NCBI GenBank assembly: GCA_900772835.1
Contig: CAAGSA010000048.1
Coordinates: 1 to 20,549, forward strand
DNA length: 20,549 bases
Direction of reading: 5' to 3'
Source: an uncultured Prevotella sp.
Lineage (GTDB): Bacteria; Bacteroidota; Bacteroidia; Bacteroidales; Bacteroidaceae
The notes under the pieces are model-generated. The model did not search any database. It was not told the origin of the DNA and saw only the letters and a list, made by a program, of their open reading frames with translations. How positions within the stretch are numbered: the stretch's first letter is position 1; each line of letters opens with the position of its first letter. Shown piece by piece: positions 1 through 7,557 of this stretch. Made by a program: the position numbers and the translations under genes.

Positions 1-86
1 CGCATAGTCTTTGCATAATATCTGTTGTGCAAATTCTTTTTCTTGTCCTGACGGATTCTTTTGATTGATGATTTGTGATTTGCCAT
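1..86 (-). CDS. rpsT: 30S ribosomal protein S20, N-terminal part (cut by window edge)
   Basis: Read on the minus strand, an ATG at 86-84 opens a frame that runs off the window after 28 codons. The peptide starts MANHKSSIKRIRQDKK and continues with a lysine/arginine-rich helix, the typical start of S20, a primary 16S rRNA binder of the small subunit. The start lies 30 nt beyond the 3' end of tRNA-Glu, so the two are probably co-transcribed from the promoter at 210-241. An AAGGA sequence lies about 13 nt before the ATG, a weak ribosome-binding site. Only the N-terminus is visible, but the match to the family is specific. Confidence 0.9.
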   Translation of the reverse strand, partial: MANHKSSIKRIRQDKKKNLHNRYYAKTM

Positions 87-116
87 CTTGTTATTATTCC
101 TTTTTTATTTTTATTG

Positions 117-188
117 TAGTCCCTAGGAGAGTCGAACTCCTCTTTAGAGAATGAAAATCTCTCGTCCTAACCGATAGACGAAGGGACC
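117..188 (-). tRNA. tRNA-Glu (anticodon TTC)
   Basis: The reverse complement folds into a full cloverleaf of 72 nt: a 7-bp acceptor stem closed by a G-T pair, D arm GTCT/GGAC, anticodon stem AGAGA/TCTCT with loop TTTTCAT, a 4-nt variable loop, and T arm AGGAG/CTCCT with loop TTCGACT. The anticodon TTC (plus-strand 153-155) reads Glu codons GAA and GAG. The discriminator base is A, and CCA is not encoded (CAA follows). It lies directly upstream of rpsT on the same strand. Confidence 0.96.
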
Positions 189-209
189 GTACTTCTGATT
201 TTTGCGGTG

Positions 210-241
210 CAAAGTTACGGCAATTTAATTGAATGCGCAAA
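210..241 (-). promoter_or_regulatory. Bacteroidota-type promoter for tRNA-Glu and rpsT
   Basis: On the minus strand TTTG (241-238) is followed after 20 nt by TAACTTTG (217-210). This fits the known Bacteroidota consensus TTTG-N19-21-TAnnTTTG for the primary sigma factor. It would start transcription about 15 nt before the tRNA 5' end. Both elements and their spacing are visible in the sequence; the start site itself is inferred. Confidence 0.8.
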
Positions 242-322
242 TATTTTCATCGAAATTTGCGAAAAAAAGCCTTTTTCTTGTTGATTTTGTGGTTTTTATG
301 CCTGAAACACGATGTTTTTTCA

Positions 323-330
323 TAATTTTG
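323..330 (+). promoter_or_regulatory. Candidate -7 element for recO
   Basis: TAATTTTG fits the TAnnTTTG -7 consensus and lies 25 nt before the recO ATG. No good TTTG is found at the expected -33 position; the nearest one (286-289) is 33 nt upstream. The call rests on the -7 match and on the divergent layout with tRNA-Glu and rpsT, so it is tentative. Confidence 0.35.
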
Positions 331-355
331 CTCTGTATTTTGTATTTTTCGGCTT

Positions 356-1078
356 ATGTTCAATGTTACGGCAATAGTGCTCCGCGCCTTCATGTTCAGC
401 GACACGAAGATGATGGTTGACGTGCTTTCCCGCGAGGAAGGCAGGCTTTCGTGCGTGCTGTGCGTGGGCAAGTCGCCCTCGGCAAGGGGGCGCCGCCAGC
501 TTTTCCAGCCGCTGTCCATCCTGGAGCTTGCGCTGAAGCGCAAGTCGTCAGGACAGCTTGCCGTCGTGCGCGATGCCCATATCGCCGTGGCTTTCTCCGG
601 CATCCCGTTCCATCCCTACAAGCTTTCCATCTCGATGTTCCTTGCCGAGTTCCTGTGCAATGCCACACGTGCCGAGCAGGATTCGCCCTTGCTCTTCGAT
701 TACGTGCGCGATAGCCTGCTGTGGCTCGACGGTGTGGACGGGGGCTTTTCCAATTTCCACCTTGTCTTCATGATGCGCTTCACGCGCTTCGTGGGTTTCT
801 ATCCCAATCTCGACGATTATTCTCCGGGCTGCTGCTTCGACCTGATGGAGGGCTGCTTCATTGCGCCGCAGGCTGCACGACGCGGCATTCTCGGTGCCGG
901 CGACACACGCAAGCTTCAGTTGCTTATGCGTATGGGCTATGAGACGATGCATCTCTTTGCCATGTCGCGCGACGAGCGCAACCGCTGTCTTGATGTCATC
1001 CTGGAGTACTACAGTCTGCATGTGCCCGACTTCCGCGAGATGAAATCGCTCGCCGTTCTTAGGGAGATGTTCTGTTGA
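356..1078 (+). CDS. recO: DNA repair protein RecO
   Basis: This 240-residue protein matches RecO in length and pattern. It has an N-terminal OB-fold (about residues 1-80, opening MFNVTAIVLRAFMFSDTKMM) and a helical C-terminal part with the segment FTRFVGFYPNLDDYSPGCCF near residues 142-161. RecO works with RecR to displace SSB and load RecA on single-stranded gaps, and it anneals complementary strands. A four-cysteine zinc site is not evident; only scattered cysteines occur. The start is the first ATG of the conserved block. The gene stands alone, divergent from tRNA-Glu/rpsT and followed by a long gap. Its codons are GC-rich at the third position and mostly ATC for Ile, unlike the middle of the dcw cluster. 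Confidence 0.9.
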   Translation: MFNVTAIVLRAFMFSDTKMMVDVLSREEGRLSCVLCVGKSPSARGRRQLFQPLSILELALKRKSSGQLAVVRDAHIAVAFSGIPFHPYKLSISMFLAEFLCNATRAEQDSPLLFDYVRDSLLWLDGVDGGFSNFHLVFMMRFTRFVGFYPNLDDYSPGCCFDLMEGCFIAPQAARRGILGAGDTRKLQLLMRMGYETMHLFAMSRDERNRCLDVILEYYSLHVPDFREMKSLAVLREMFC

Positions 1079-1123
1079 CGGCGCACCTGTCCACCTCTTT
1101 ATATTATATATGTGTGTTTCCTG

Positions 1124-1145
1124 CCGGCAGTTTTTGCCGGATTTT
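1124..1145 (+). terminator. Possible intrinsic terminator after recO
   Basis: CCGGCA (1124-1129) and TGCCGG (1135-1140) form a 6-bp GC-rich stem with a 5-nt loop, followed by ATTTT. The stem is 46 nt past the recO stop. The T-tract is short and broken by cytosines, so termination may be weak. Confidence 0.35.
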
Positions 1146-1817
1146 CCCGGAAGTGCCCGGTCGTCTTTTCCCGTGGCTGTTGGTTCCTTGATTCCGGGAT
1201 CCGGTCCGGCGGTGTGTCCTGTTGTCGGTGTGTAGGATGTGGTTGTCGGCAGGCGTTTTGTTAACAAATATTATGTATTTTGACCAATCGCTTTAACACG
1301 CGGTTTTTCTTCGTTTTGCTGTTGATATTTTTTACTTCCTGCTGCCGTGTCCGAGTTTTCATTTCCGGTGTTTGCATAAAAGACTGTAATATACCGTTGT
1401 CTGCATAAAAACAGGTTGAATATACAGAAAAACGGCACGCCGATGCATGCTTTGCCCAGTTTGTGGTTGCAAGCTCACGGACAGTTCGTATTGAACGATC
1501 AAAGCGTTTGATAGGAATCGCTGTTTCTTCCGTATGTTTTTCCACTGTATTTTCTTCTATTATATTGATTTACAGGTGTATACGGAAAAGGCGCGAGAAT
1601 CGCGTCTTTGGGCGGAAATTTTTTTTCGCCGCGAATAATCGATTTTTGCGACTTTGGAGGAGAGTGATTTTAACATTATGGCGGTAAAAAGTTGTTAAAA
1701 CGTCAATGCTGGCTGTGCGCTCCTCTTCTCCCTCCGGCAGGCGCGAAAAACCGCCGCGCTGTGATGGCGTCAGTTTTCGTTCCGCTTGGCGCAGATTAAA
1801 AATAATGCCGCTTTTAT

Positions 1818-1867
1818 TAAATTTGTGGGGAAAAGTGGTGTAGTGTGGTGGAAAATGTGTAACTTTG
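1818..1867 (+). promoter_or_regulatory. Candidate promoter region of the dcw cluster
   Basis: Two sequences fit the Bacteroidota -7 consensus TAnnTTTG: TAAATTTG (1818-1825) and TAACTTTG (1860-1867). The second would start transcription about 20-25 nt before the mraZ ATG at 1897 and is the better placed. Neither has a convincing TTTG at the -33 position, which would be consistent with a weak or regulated promoter. The four direct repeats at 1826-1860 lie exactly between the two elements. Confidence 0.5.
1826..1860 (+). promoter_or_regulatory. Array of four 10-bp-spaced repeats, probable MraZ operator
   Basis: TGGGG (1826-1830), TGGTG (1836-1840), TGGTG (1846-1850) and a weaker TGTGT (1856-1860) recur with exactly 10 bp from start to start, so they face the same side of the helix. 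Known MraZ proteins bind short G-rich direct repeats (TGGGN with 5-nt spacers in E. coli; AAAGTG[T/G] in Mycoplasma) just upstream of their own gene. The array sits 37 nt before the mraZ start and overlaps the expected -33 region of the TAACTTTG element. Repression of the cluster by MraZ is therefore a reasonable inference. Confidence 0.6.
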
Positions 1868-1896
1868 AAGCCGAATATCACTTTTAATAGGTACGT

Positions 1897-2352
1897 ATGC
1901 GTTTTTTAGGTAACATAGAGGCAAAAGTAGACGCCAAGGGCCGTGTTTTCCTTCCGTCTAACTTCCGCAAGGTCTTGCAGACCGGCGGAGGCGAGGGCCT
2001 TGTGTTGCGCAAGGACGTGTTCCAGCCCTGCCTCGTGCTCTACCCCGAAAGCGAGTGGAACAGGCAGATGGACGAGCTGCGTGCCAGGTTGAACCGCTGG
2101 AACCGCGAGCACCAGATGATATTCCGCCAGTTCGTTTCCGATGTGGAGGCGGTGGCGCTCGACGGCAACGGCAGGTTTCTCATCCCCAAGCGCTATCTCG
2201 CGAAAACAAACATCACTCAGTCTGTAAGATTCATCGGCATGGGCGACTCTATAGAGATATGGGCGGAACGGGCGGACGACAAGCCCTTTATGGAGCCCGA
2301 GGCATTCGGGGCTGCGCTCGAAGACATAATGTCGGGAGAAAAGGAAGTATAA
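1897..2352 (+). CDS. mraZ: MraZ, transcriptional regulator of the dcw cluster
   Basis: The 151 residues contain the two SpoVT/AbrB-like half-domains that define MraZ. The first is around residues 5-50 with the signature VDAKGRVFLPSNFR, and the second is around 84-130 with LDGNGRFLIPKRY; both DxxGR motifs (residues 12-16 and 89-93) are intact. MraZ forms ring-shaped oligomers that bind direct repeats upstream of mraZ. It is the first gene of the cluster, as in most bacteria, with rsmH following after 21 nt. The ATG at 1897 starts directly with the conserved MRFLGNIEAKVD segment. The repeat array at 1826-1860 is the likely binding site. Confidence 0.95.
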   Translation: MRFLGNIEAKVDAKGRVFLPSNFRKVLQTGGGEGLVLRKDVFQPCLVLYPESEWNRQMDELRARLNRWNREHQMIFRQFVSDVEAVALDGNGRFLIPKRYLAKTNITQSVRFIGMGDSIEIWAERADDKPFMEPEAFGAALEDIMSGEKEV

Positions 2353-2373
2353 ACCAACGGAGAAAAAGAAGAA

Positions 2374-3288
2374 ATGACCACACTGATAGATACATACCAC
2401 GTACCGGTGCTTCTCGGCGAGAGCATCGACGGCCTCGCGATAAGGCGCGGCGGAGTGTACATCGACGTCACGTTCGGCGGCGGAGGGCACAGCCGTGAGA
2501 TTCTGCGCCGGCTCGACGGCAGCGGCATGCTGTTCAGCTTCGACCAGGATGCCGATGCGGAACGCAACGTGGAGCCGCGGGGCAATTTCACGTTTGTGCG
2601 CACCAATTTCCGCTACCTGAAGAACTGGATGCGCTACTACGGTGTGGAGCATGCAGACGGGATACTCGCCGACCTGGGGGTGTCGAGCCACCATTTCGAC
2701 GACGAGACGCGAGGGTTCTCCTTCCGTTTCGACGCGCCGCTCGACATGCGCATGAACAAGCGCGGAGGCGACAACGCCGCCGACCTGCTGAACAAATGCA
2801 CGGAGGAAGAGCTCGCCGACATATTCTACCTCTACGGCGAACTGAAGAACGCGCGCCGCATAGCCTCCACGCTTGTGAAGGCGAGGGCGCAGCGCCCCAT
2901 CCTCACCACGCAGGACCTGATGGATGCCACGCAGCCCCTCTTCCCCAAGGAACGGGGCAAGAAGGAGATGGCAAAGCTCTTCCAGGCATTGCGCATCAGA
3001 GTGAACCACGAGATGACAGCACTGCGCGAGATGCTCATGGCGGCGACAGAGGTGCTCGCCCCGGGCGGCAGGCTCAGCGTGATAACATACCACAGCCTGG
3101 AAGACCGTATGGTGAAGAATGTGATGAAGACAGGAAACCCCGAGGGAAAGGTGGTGCAGGACTTCTTCGGCCGTGTTGAGACACCGTTCAGGCTGGTGAA
3201 CAACCGCGTGATAGTGCCCGGCGACGAGGAGCAGCAGCAGAACCCCAGGAGCCGGAGTGCAAAACTTAGAATCGCCGAGAAGAGATGA
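2374..3288 (+). CDS. rsmH: 16S rRNA (cytosine-1402-N4) methyltransferase RsmH
   Basis: The 304-residue product (also called MraW) uses S-adenosylmethionine to methylate N4 of C1402 in the ribosomal decoding centre. The SAM-binding loop DVTFGGGGHS is at residues 31-40, ADLGVSS at 99-105, the ITYHSLEDR block at 237-245, and the conserved tail NPRSRSAKLR at 290-299. A helical insert (about 110-210) holds the usual substrate domain. Length is normal for the family. An A/G-rich leader (GGAGAAAAAGAAGAA) precedes the ATG. Its stop codon overlaps the ftsL start in ATGA, which suggests translational coupling. Confidence 0.96.
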   Translation: MTTLIDTYHVPVLLGESIDGLAIRRGGVYIDVTFGGGGHSREILRRLDGSGMLFSFDQDADAERNVEPRGNFTFVRTNFRYLKNWMRYYGVEHADGILADLGVSSHHFDDETRGFSFRFDAPLDMRMNKRGGDNAADLLNKCTEEELADIFYLYGELKNARRIASTLVKARAQRPILTTQDLMDATQPLFPKERGKKEMAKLFQALRIRVNHEMTALREMLMAATEVLAPGGRLSVITYHSLEDRMVKNVMKTGNPEGKVVQDFFGRVETPFRLVNNRVIVPGDEEQQQNPRSRSAKLRIAEKR

Positions 3289-3815
3289 AAGAAGAAGAGA
3301 AGACAAAGACAGAAGCCCCCCGTGCCGCCGCACCGCAGCAGCCGGAAACGGAGCAGCAGCCCGGTCAGCCGGCAGCGGCAGAAGACGCCGTCGCCGATGC
3401 CGCCGCGGCGCAACCCGAATCCGAAGTGCGGCAGGAACTGAGACGGCTCGTGGAAGAGCAGGCGCGCGAGGACGAACGCCCCATATCGTCGGCAGGCTTC
3501 ACGCTGGTGAAGATAGTGGGCGGCGAGTTCCTCAAGGGCAAGTTCCTCAGACAGCAGCGCTGGCTCATACTGATAATCGTGGGACTGACGATGATATACA
3601 TATCAAACCGCTACAGCTGCGACAATCAGCGAATACTGATATCAAACCTCACGAAAGAGCTGGAGGAAGCGAAATTCAGGGCAATGTCGAGCACGAGCAA
3701 CCTGACCGAAATAAGCAGAGAGAGCAACGTGCTGCAGATGCTGCAGCAGAACAAGGACAGTGTGTTGCACATACCGTCGCAGCCACCTTATATAATAAAT
3801 GTAGTTGAGCAATGA
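3285..3815 (+). CDS. ftsL: FtsL-like cell division protein (Bacteroidota type)
   Basis: This 176-residue protein is a single-pass membrane protein. It has an Ala/Pro/Gln/Glu-rich cytoplasmic tail (1-48), a conserved stretch FTLVKIVGGEFLKGKFLRQQ (72-91), one membrane segment (about 93-108) and a periplasmic coiled coil (about 113-155) ending in SQPPYIINV. That conserved pattern is typical of the Bacteroidota FtsL family found between rsmH and ftsI. It probably acts with a DivIC/FtsB-like partner to recruit and activate FtsW-FtsI at the septum; no FtsB homologue is in this window. Both ends overlap neighbours by 4 bp (ATGA), so it is translated as part of the operon. Confidence 0.85.
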   Translation: MKEEEKTKTEAPRAAAPQQPETEQQPGQPAAAEDAVADAAAAQPESEVRQELRRLVEEQAREDERPISSAGFTLVKIVGGEFLKGKFLRQQRWLILIIVGLTMIYISNRYSCDNQRILISNLTKELEEAKFRAMSSTSNLTEISRESNVLQMLQQNKDSVLHIPSQPPYIINVVEQ

Positions 3816-5977
3816 GCAATTCTTTCGAAAGCAACAAGATTGTGCCGCGATTCCGCATTATAGCCTGGGCGGCACTGCTCCTGGGCATAGTGATAGTGGG
3901 AAGGATTGTATACATAGGCACAGTGCAGCGCGACTACTGGCTGGAGGTGTCGGAGCAGAAGAAAGTGCGCAACAGGCCCATACAGCCCGAACGCGGAAAC
4001 ATACTCAGCTGCGACGGGCGGCTGCTCTCGGGCACACTGCCCGAATACGAGGTGAAGATGGACTTCAGCGTGTGCCGGAAGTTCCGCGACTCGATGTGGC
4101 ATGCCGACTTCGACCGCATCTGCACCGGACTGCACCGCATCTTCCCCGGGAAGAGCGTGGAATCCATACGCGCACACCTGCAGGAGGGCTACGACAAGGG
4201 GAAGAAGAGCTGGCCAATAGTGAGGGGCAGAGTGACCTTCGAACAGTTCACGGCGATAAAGAGGCTGCCTGTGTTCAACCAGGTACCGTACCGCGGAGGG
4301 TTCAACTATCAGGTGTACACCATGCGCAAGAAACCCTTCGGGTCGCTCGCGTCGAGAACCATCGGCGACCTCGTGACCTGGAACGGAAAGGCGAAGAACG
4401 GACTGGAACAGTGGTTCGACTCATATCTGCGCGGCACGCCCGGAGTGAAGAGCATACGCAAGGTGCTGAACAAGAACATATCACAGGTGGAGAAGGAGCC
4501 GGTGAACGGCTGCGACATCGTGACCACCATCGATGTGGGTATGCAGGACCTCGCCGAACGAGCCCTCGTGAGCAAGATGCGCGAGAAGGACATCAACGGC
4601 ATCGTGGGCGTGGCGATAGTGATGGAAGTGAAGACCGGCGACATAAAGGCAATGGTGAACATGAGCCGGTGTGCCGACGGCAATTACTACGAGATAAAGA
4701 ACAACGCCGTATCGGACCTGCTCGAGCCGGGCTCAGTGTTCAAGGTGGCATCCATAATGGCAGTGCTCGACGACGGAATGTGCGACACCACGAAGATGGT
4801 TGACACAGGAAGCGGAGTGTGGGAGATGTACGGCGCAAAGATGAAAGACCACAACTGGTCGCACGGCGGCTATCAGATAATCTCGCTGCCACGCACGCTG
4901 GAGGTAAGCTCCAACATCGGAGTGAGCCGCATCGTGGACCAGTACTACGGCAAGGAGCCGGAGAAATTCGTGGCCACACTCAAGCGCATCGGAATGGGAG
5001 TAGACCTGCCGCTGCCATTCGTGGGGGCGGCAAAGCCGCAGATACGCTGCCCGAAGCGCAACAAGAAAGGGAAGATAATAAACAACTGGTACGGAACGAC
5101 ACTCCCGTGGATGAGCATCGGATACGAGACGCAGATTCCGCCGATATACACGCTCGCCTTCTACAACGCCATCGCAAACAACGGAAAGATGGTGGCGCCG
5201 AGATTCGTGAAGAGCGTGATGCGCGAAGGAAAGGTGGTGAAGGAGTTCCCAACCGTCACGATAAAGGAAAAGATCTGCAAGGACAAGACACTGAAGGAGA
5301 TGCAGACAATACTCTACCACGTGGTGAGCCAGGGACTCGGAAAGAGAGCAGGCTCGCAGTCGTTCAAGGTGGCAGGAAAAACCGGAACGGCGCAGATATC
5401 CCACGGGCGAGGAGGATACAAGAGCGGACCGATGAAATATCTGGTGAGCTTTGCCGGATACTTCCCTGCCGACAACCCGCGCTACAGCTGCATCGTGTGC
5501 ATACAGAAACCGGGACTGCCGGCATCGGGCGGACTGCAGAGCGGAGCCGTGTTCCACCAGATATCAGAGGGAATCATGGCACAGAGCCTGAAGCTGCTGG
5601 CAAGCGACGCGAGGGACGCGGCATCAGTGATGGTGCCCGACGTGAAGAACGGCAACATACTCGCCGCCGACTATGTGCTCTCGCGCATCGGAGTGAAGAC
5701 AAACTCCAAGTGGGGCGGCAGCTACGCCGACGGAAACCCCGTGTGGGGCAGGGCGCAGGAGAGCGGCAGAACGGTGACACTCGTGCGCACGCCGGTCTAC
5801 GTGAAGAGCCAGATGCCCAACGTTACGGGAATGGGAGCACGCGACGCCGTGTTCATGCTCGAGTCCAGAGGACTGAGAGTGACAGTATACGGCAGAGGAA
5901 AAGTGTACGAGCAGAGCCTTGCCCCGGGAACGACAATACGCAAGGGGCAGCGGTGCTCCATAAAGCTCCGCAACTGA
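3812..5977 (+). CDS. ftsI: FtsI/PBP3-type peptidoglycan transpeptidase with PASTA region
   Basis: The 721-residue class B penicillin-binding protein cross-links septal peptidoglycan as the partner of FtsW. It has one N-terminal membrane anchor (about 13-36), a dimerisation/pedestal domain (about 55-225) and a transpeptidase domain (about 235-595). The three active-site motifs are intact: SVFK with nucleophile Ser308, SSN at 366-368 and KTG at 523-525. The C-terminus (about 605-721) is PASTA-like, clearest at MPNVTGMGARDAV onward; a first copy near 606-660 is more degenerate. The start overlaps the ftsL stop. Ile codons here are often ATA (6 of the first 9). Symbol ftsI is used by position; it could equally be annotated pbpB. 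Confidence 0.94.
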   Translation: MSNSFESNKIVPRFRIIAWAALLLGIVIVGRIVYIGTVQRDYWLEVSEQKKVRNRPIQPERGNILSCDGRLLSGTLPEYEVKMDFSVCRKFRDSMWHADFDRICTGLHRIFPGKSVESIRAHLQEGYDKGKKSWPIVRGRVTFEQFTAIKRLPVFNQVPYRGGFNYQVYTMRKKPFGSLASRTIGDLVTWNGKAKNGLEQWFDSYLRGTPGVKSIRKVLNKNISQVEKEPVNGCDIVTTIDVGMQDLAERALVSKMREKDINGIVGVAIVMEVKTGDIKAMVNMSRCADGNYYEIKNNAVSDLLEPGSVFKVASIMAVLDDGMCDTTKMVDTGSGVWEMYGAKMKDHNWSHGGYQIISLPRTLEVSSNIGVSRIVDQYYGKEPEKFVATLKRIGMGVDLPLPFVGAAKPQIRCPKRNKKGKIINNWYGTTLPWMSIGYETQIPPIYTLAFYNAIANNGKMVAPRFVKSVMREGKVVKEFPTVTIKEKICKDKTLKEMQTILYHVVSQGLGKRAGSQSFKVAGKTGTAQISHGRGGYKSGPMKYLVSFAGYFPADNPRYSCIVCIQKPGLPASGGLQSGAVFHQISEGIMAQSLKLLASDARDAASVMVPDVKNGNILAADYVLSRIGVKTNSKWGGSYADGNPVWGRAQESGRTVTLVRTPVYVKSQMPNVTGMGARDAVFMLESRGLRVTVYGRGKVYEQSLAPGTTIRKGQRCSIKLRN

Positions 5978-6036
5978 AAAACGGGAGCGGAGACAGAGTG
6001 GGAGAGATAGAAAAGTATAACTAAAAACAACGATAT

Positions 6037-7488
6037 ATGCTTTTAAAAGATTTGATCGGAAACTTGGAGGTGCTTGCCATGACAGGCACCGCCGACATAG
6101 AAATAACGGGCGTGGACATCGATTCGCGCCGCATCAGGGAAGGACACCTGTTCGTGGCAATGAAAGGCACACAGGTGGACGGACACAAGTTCATACCCAA
6201 GGCGATAGAACTCGGGGCAAAGGCAATACTATGCGAAGACATGCCGCAGGAGAAGAAAGAAGGAGTGACCTACGTGCAGGTGGCATCCACCGACGATGCC
6301 GTGGGATGGGTGGCAACACTCTTCAATGGCGACCCGTCGAGAAAGCTGAAGCTGGTGGGAGTGACAGGAACGAACGGAAAGACCACCATCGCCACCTTAT
6401 TATATAATATGTTCCGCATGCTGGGCTACAAGTGCGGACTACTCTCAACCGTGTGCAACTACATCGAGGATGAAGCCGTGCCTGCCGACCACACCACACC
6501 AGACCCGATTGAACTGAACAGCCTGCTCGGCAGAATGGTGGAGGCAGGATGCCAGTATGTGTTCATGGAATGCAGTTCGCACGCCATCGCACAGAAGCGC
6601 ATCGGCGGACTGCAGTTCGCCGGAGGACTGTTCACAAACCTCACGCGCGACCATCTCGACTACCACAAGACCTTCGAAAACTACCGCAATGCAAAGAAGG
6701 CATTCTTCGACATGCTGCCCAAGACGGCGTTCGCCATCACCAATGCCGACGACAAGAACGGCATGTTCATGGTGCAGAACACCAAGGCAACGGTGAAGAC
6801 ATATTCCACACGCACCATGGCAGACTTCAAGGCGCGCATACTGGAGTGCCACTTCGGGGGAATGTATCTCGAAATGGACGGCAGGGAAGTGGGAGTGCAG
6901 TTCATCGGGAAATTCAACGTGAGCAATCTGCTCGCCGTATACGGCGCTGCCGTGATGCTGGGCGAGAAGCCGGAGAACGTGCTACTCGTGATGAGCACGC
7001 TGAAGAGCGTGAGCGGAAGGCTGGAGCCGATACAGTCGCCGGAGGGCTACACGGCAATCGTGGACTACGCCCACACGCCCGACGCACTGGAGAATGTGCT
7101 CAAGGCAATACACGAGGTGCTCGACGGCAATGGACACGTGATAACCGTGTGCGGTGCCGGAGGAAACCGCGACAAGGGCAAGCGCCCGCTGATGGCACAG
7201 GAAGCAGTGAAACAGAGCGACAAGGTGATTATCACGAGCGACAACCCGAGATTCGAGGAACCGCAGGACATCATCAACGACATGCTTGCCGGACTCGACG
7301 AGCAGCAGATGAAGAAAGTGGTGAGCATCGTTGACCGCAGAGAGGCAATACGCACGGCATGCATGATGGCGCAGAAGGGCGACGTGGTGCTCGTTGCAGG
7401 AAAGGGCCATGAGGACTATCAGGAAATAAAGGGCGTGAAGCACCATTTCGACGACAAGGAGGTGATACGCGGAGCGATGGGAATATAA
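6037..7488 (+). CDS. murE: UDP-MurNAc-L-Ala-D-Glu:meso-diaminopimelate ligase MurE
   Basis: This cytoplasmic ATP-dependent ligase (483 residues) adds the third amino acid to the peptidoglycan stem. The ATP loop TGTNGKTT is at 110-117. K220 in YRNAKKAFF is in the position of the carbamylated lysine. The nucleotide motif GAGGNRDKGKR is at 373-383 and AGKGHE at 454-459. The DNPR motif at 402-405 is the signature of enzymes that use meso-diaminopimelate rather than lysine, as expected for Bacteroidota. The gene starts 59 nt after ftsI, with an A-rich leader and no clear Shine-Dalgarno sequence. An AT-rich 12-bp palindrome interrupts the coding sequence at 6398-6409, using two TTA Leu codons. Confidence 0.96.
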   Translation: MLLKDLIGNLEVLAMTGTADIEITGVDIDSRRIREGHLFVAMKGTQVDGHKFIPKAIELGAKAILCEDMPQEKKEGVTYVQVASTDDAVGWVATLFNGDPSRKLKLVGVTGTNGKTTIATLLYNMFRMLGYKCGLLSTVCNYIEDEAVPADHTTPDPIELNSLLGRMVEAGCQYVFMECSSHAIAQKRIGGLQFAGGLFTNLTRDHLDYHKTFENYRNAKKAFFDMLPKTAFAITNADDKNGMFMVQNTKATVKTYSTRTMADFKARILECHFGGMYLEMDGREVGVQFIGKFNVSNLLAVYGAAVMLGEKPENVLLVMSTLKSVSGRLEPIQSPEGYTAIVDYAHTPDALENVLKAIHEVLDGNGHVITVCGAGGNRDKGKRPLMAQEAVKQSDKVIITSDNPRFEEPQDIINDMLAGLDEQQMKKVVSIVDRREAIRTACMMAQKGDVVLVAGKGHEDYQEIKGVKHHFDDKEVIRGAMGI

Positions 7489-7557
7489 AACCTCACCGCG
7501 GAGCACGATGCACCGGAAAGAATCTTCAATCCCGTATAACAAAAAAACATATCGAAT

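Larger units (their letters stand above)
1079..1896. other. 818-bp intergenic region between recO and mraZ
   Basis: No credible gene is seen here on either strand; the open frames present have no recognisable domain and low-complexity composition. The left part holds a possible hairpin terminator for recO (1124-1145). The middle has a perfect 12-bp palindrome TTTGTTAACAAA (1257-1268), a small CGCGA/TCGCG hairpin (1592-1604), and an inverted repeat TTTTAAC/GTTAAAA with a 19-nt spacer (1668-1700). The right end (1818-1867) carries the mraZ promoter elements and the repeat array described separately. The length is unusual beside the tight spacing of the rest of the window. Confidence 0.6.

Noticed and set aside
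1261..1881. Small minus-strand frames in the recO-mraZ gap (94 and 103 codons)
   Set aside because: No domain, no promoter or ribosome-binding site at the right place, and composition typical of random AT-rich sequence; one also runs into the mraZ promoter.
1906..3333. 475-codon open frame on the minus strand opposite mraZ and rsmH
   Set aside because: It lies wholly opposite two well-recognised genes, its translation is His/Val/Leu-rich without domains, and such frames arise from the GC-rich third positions of the real genes.
4819..6024. 401-codon plus-strand frame inside ftsI
   Set aside because: It is a frame-shifted reading of ftsI with an Arg/Gly/Glu-rich, domain-free product; the ftsI frame holds all catalytic motifs.
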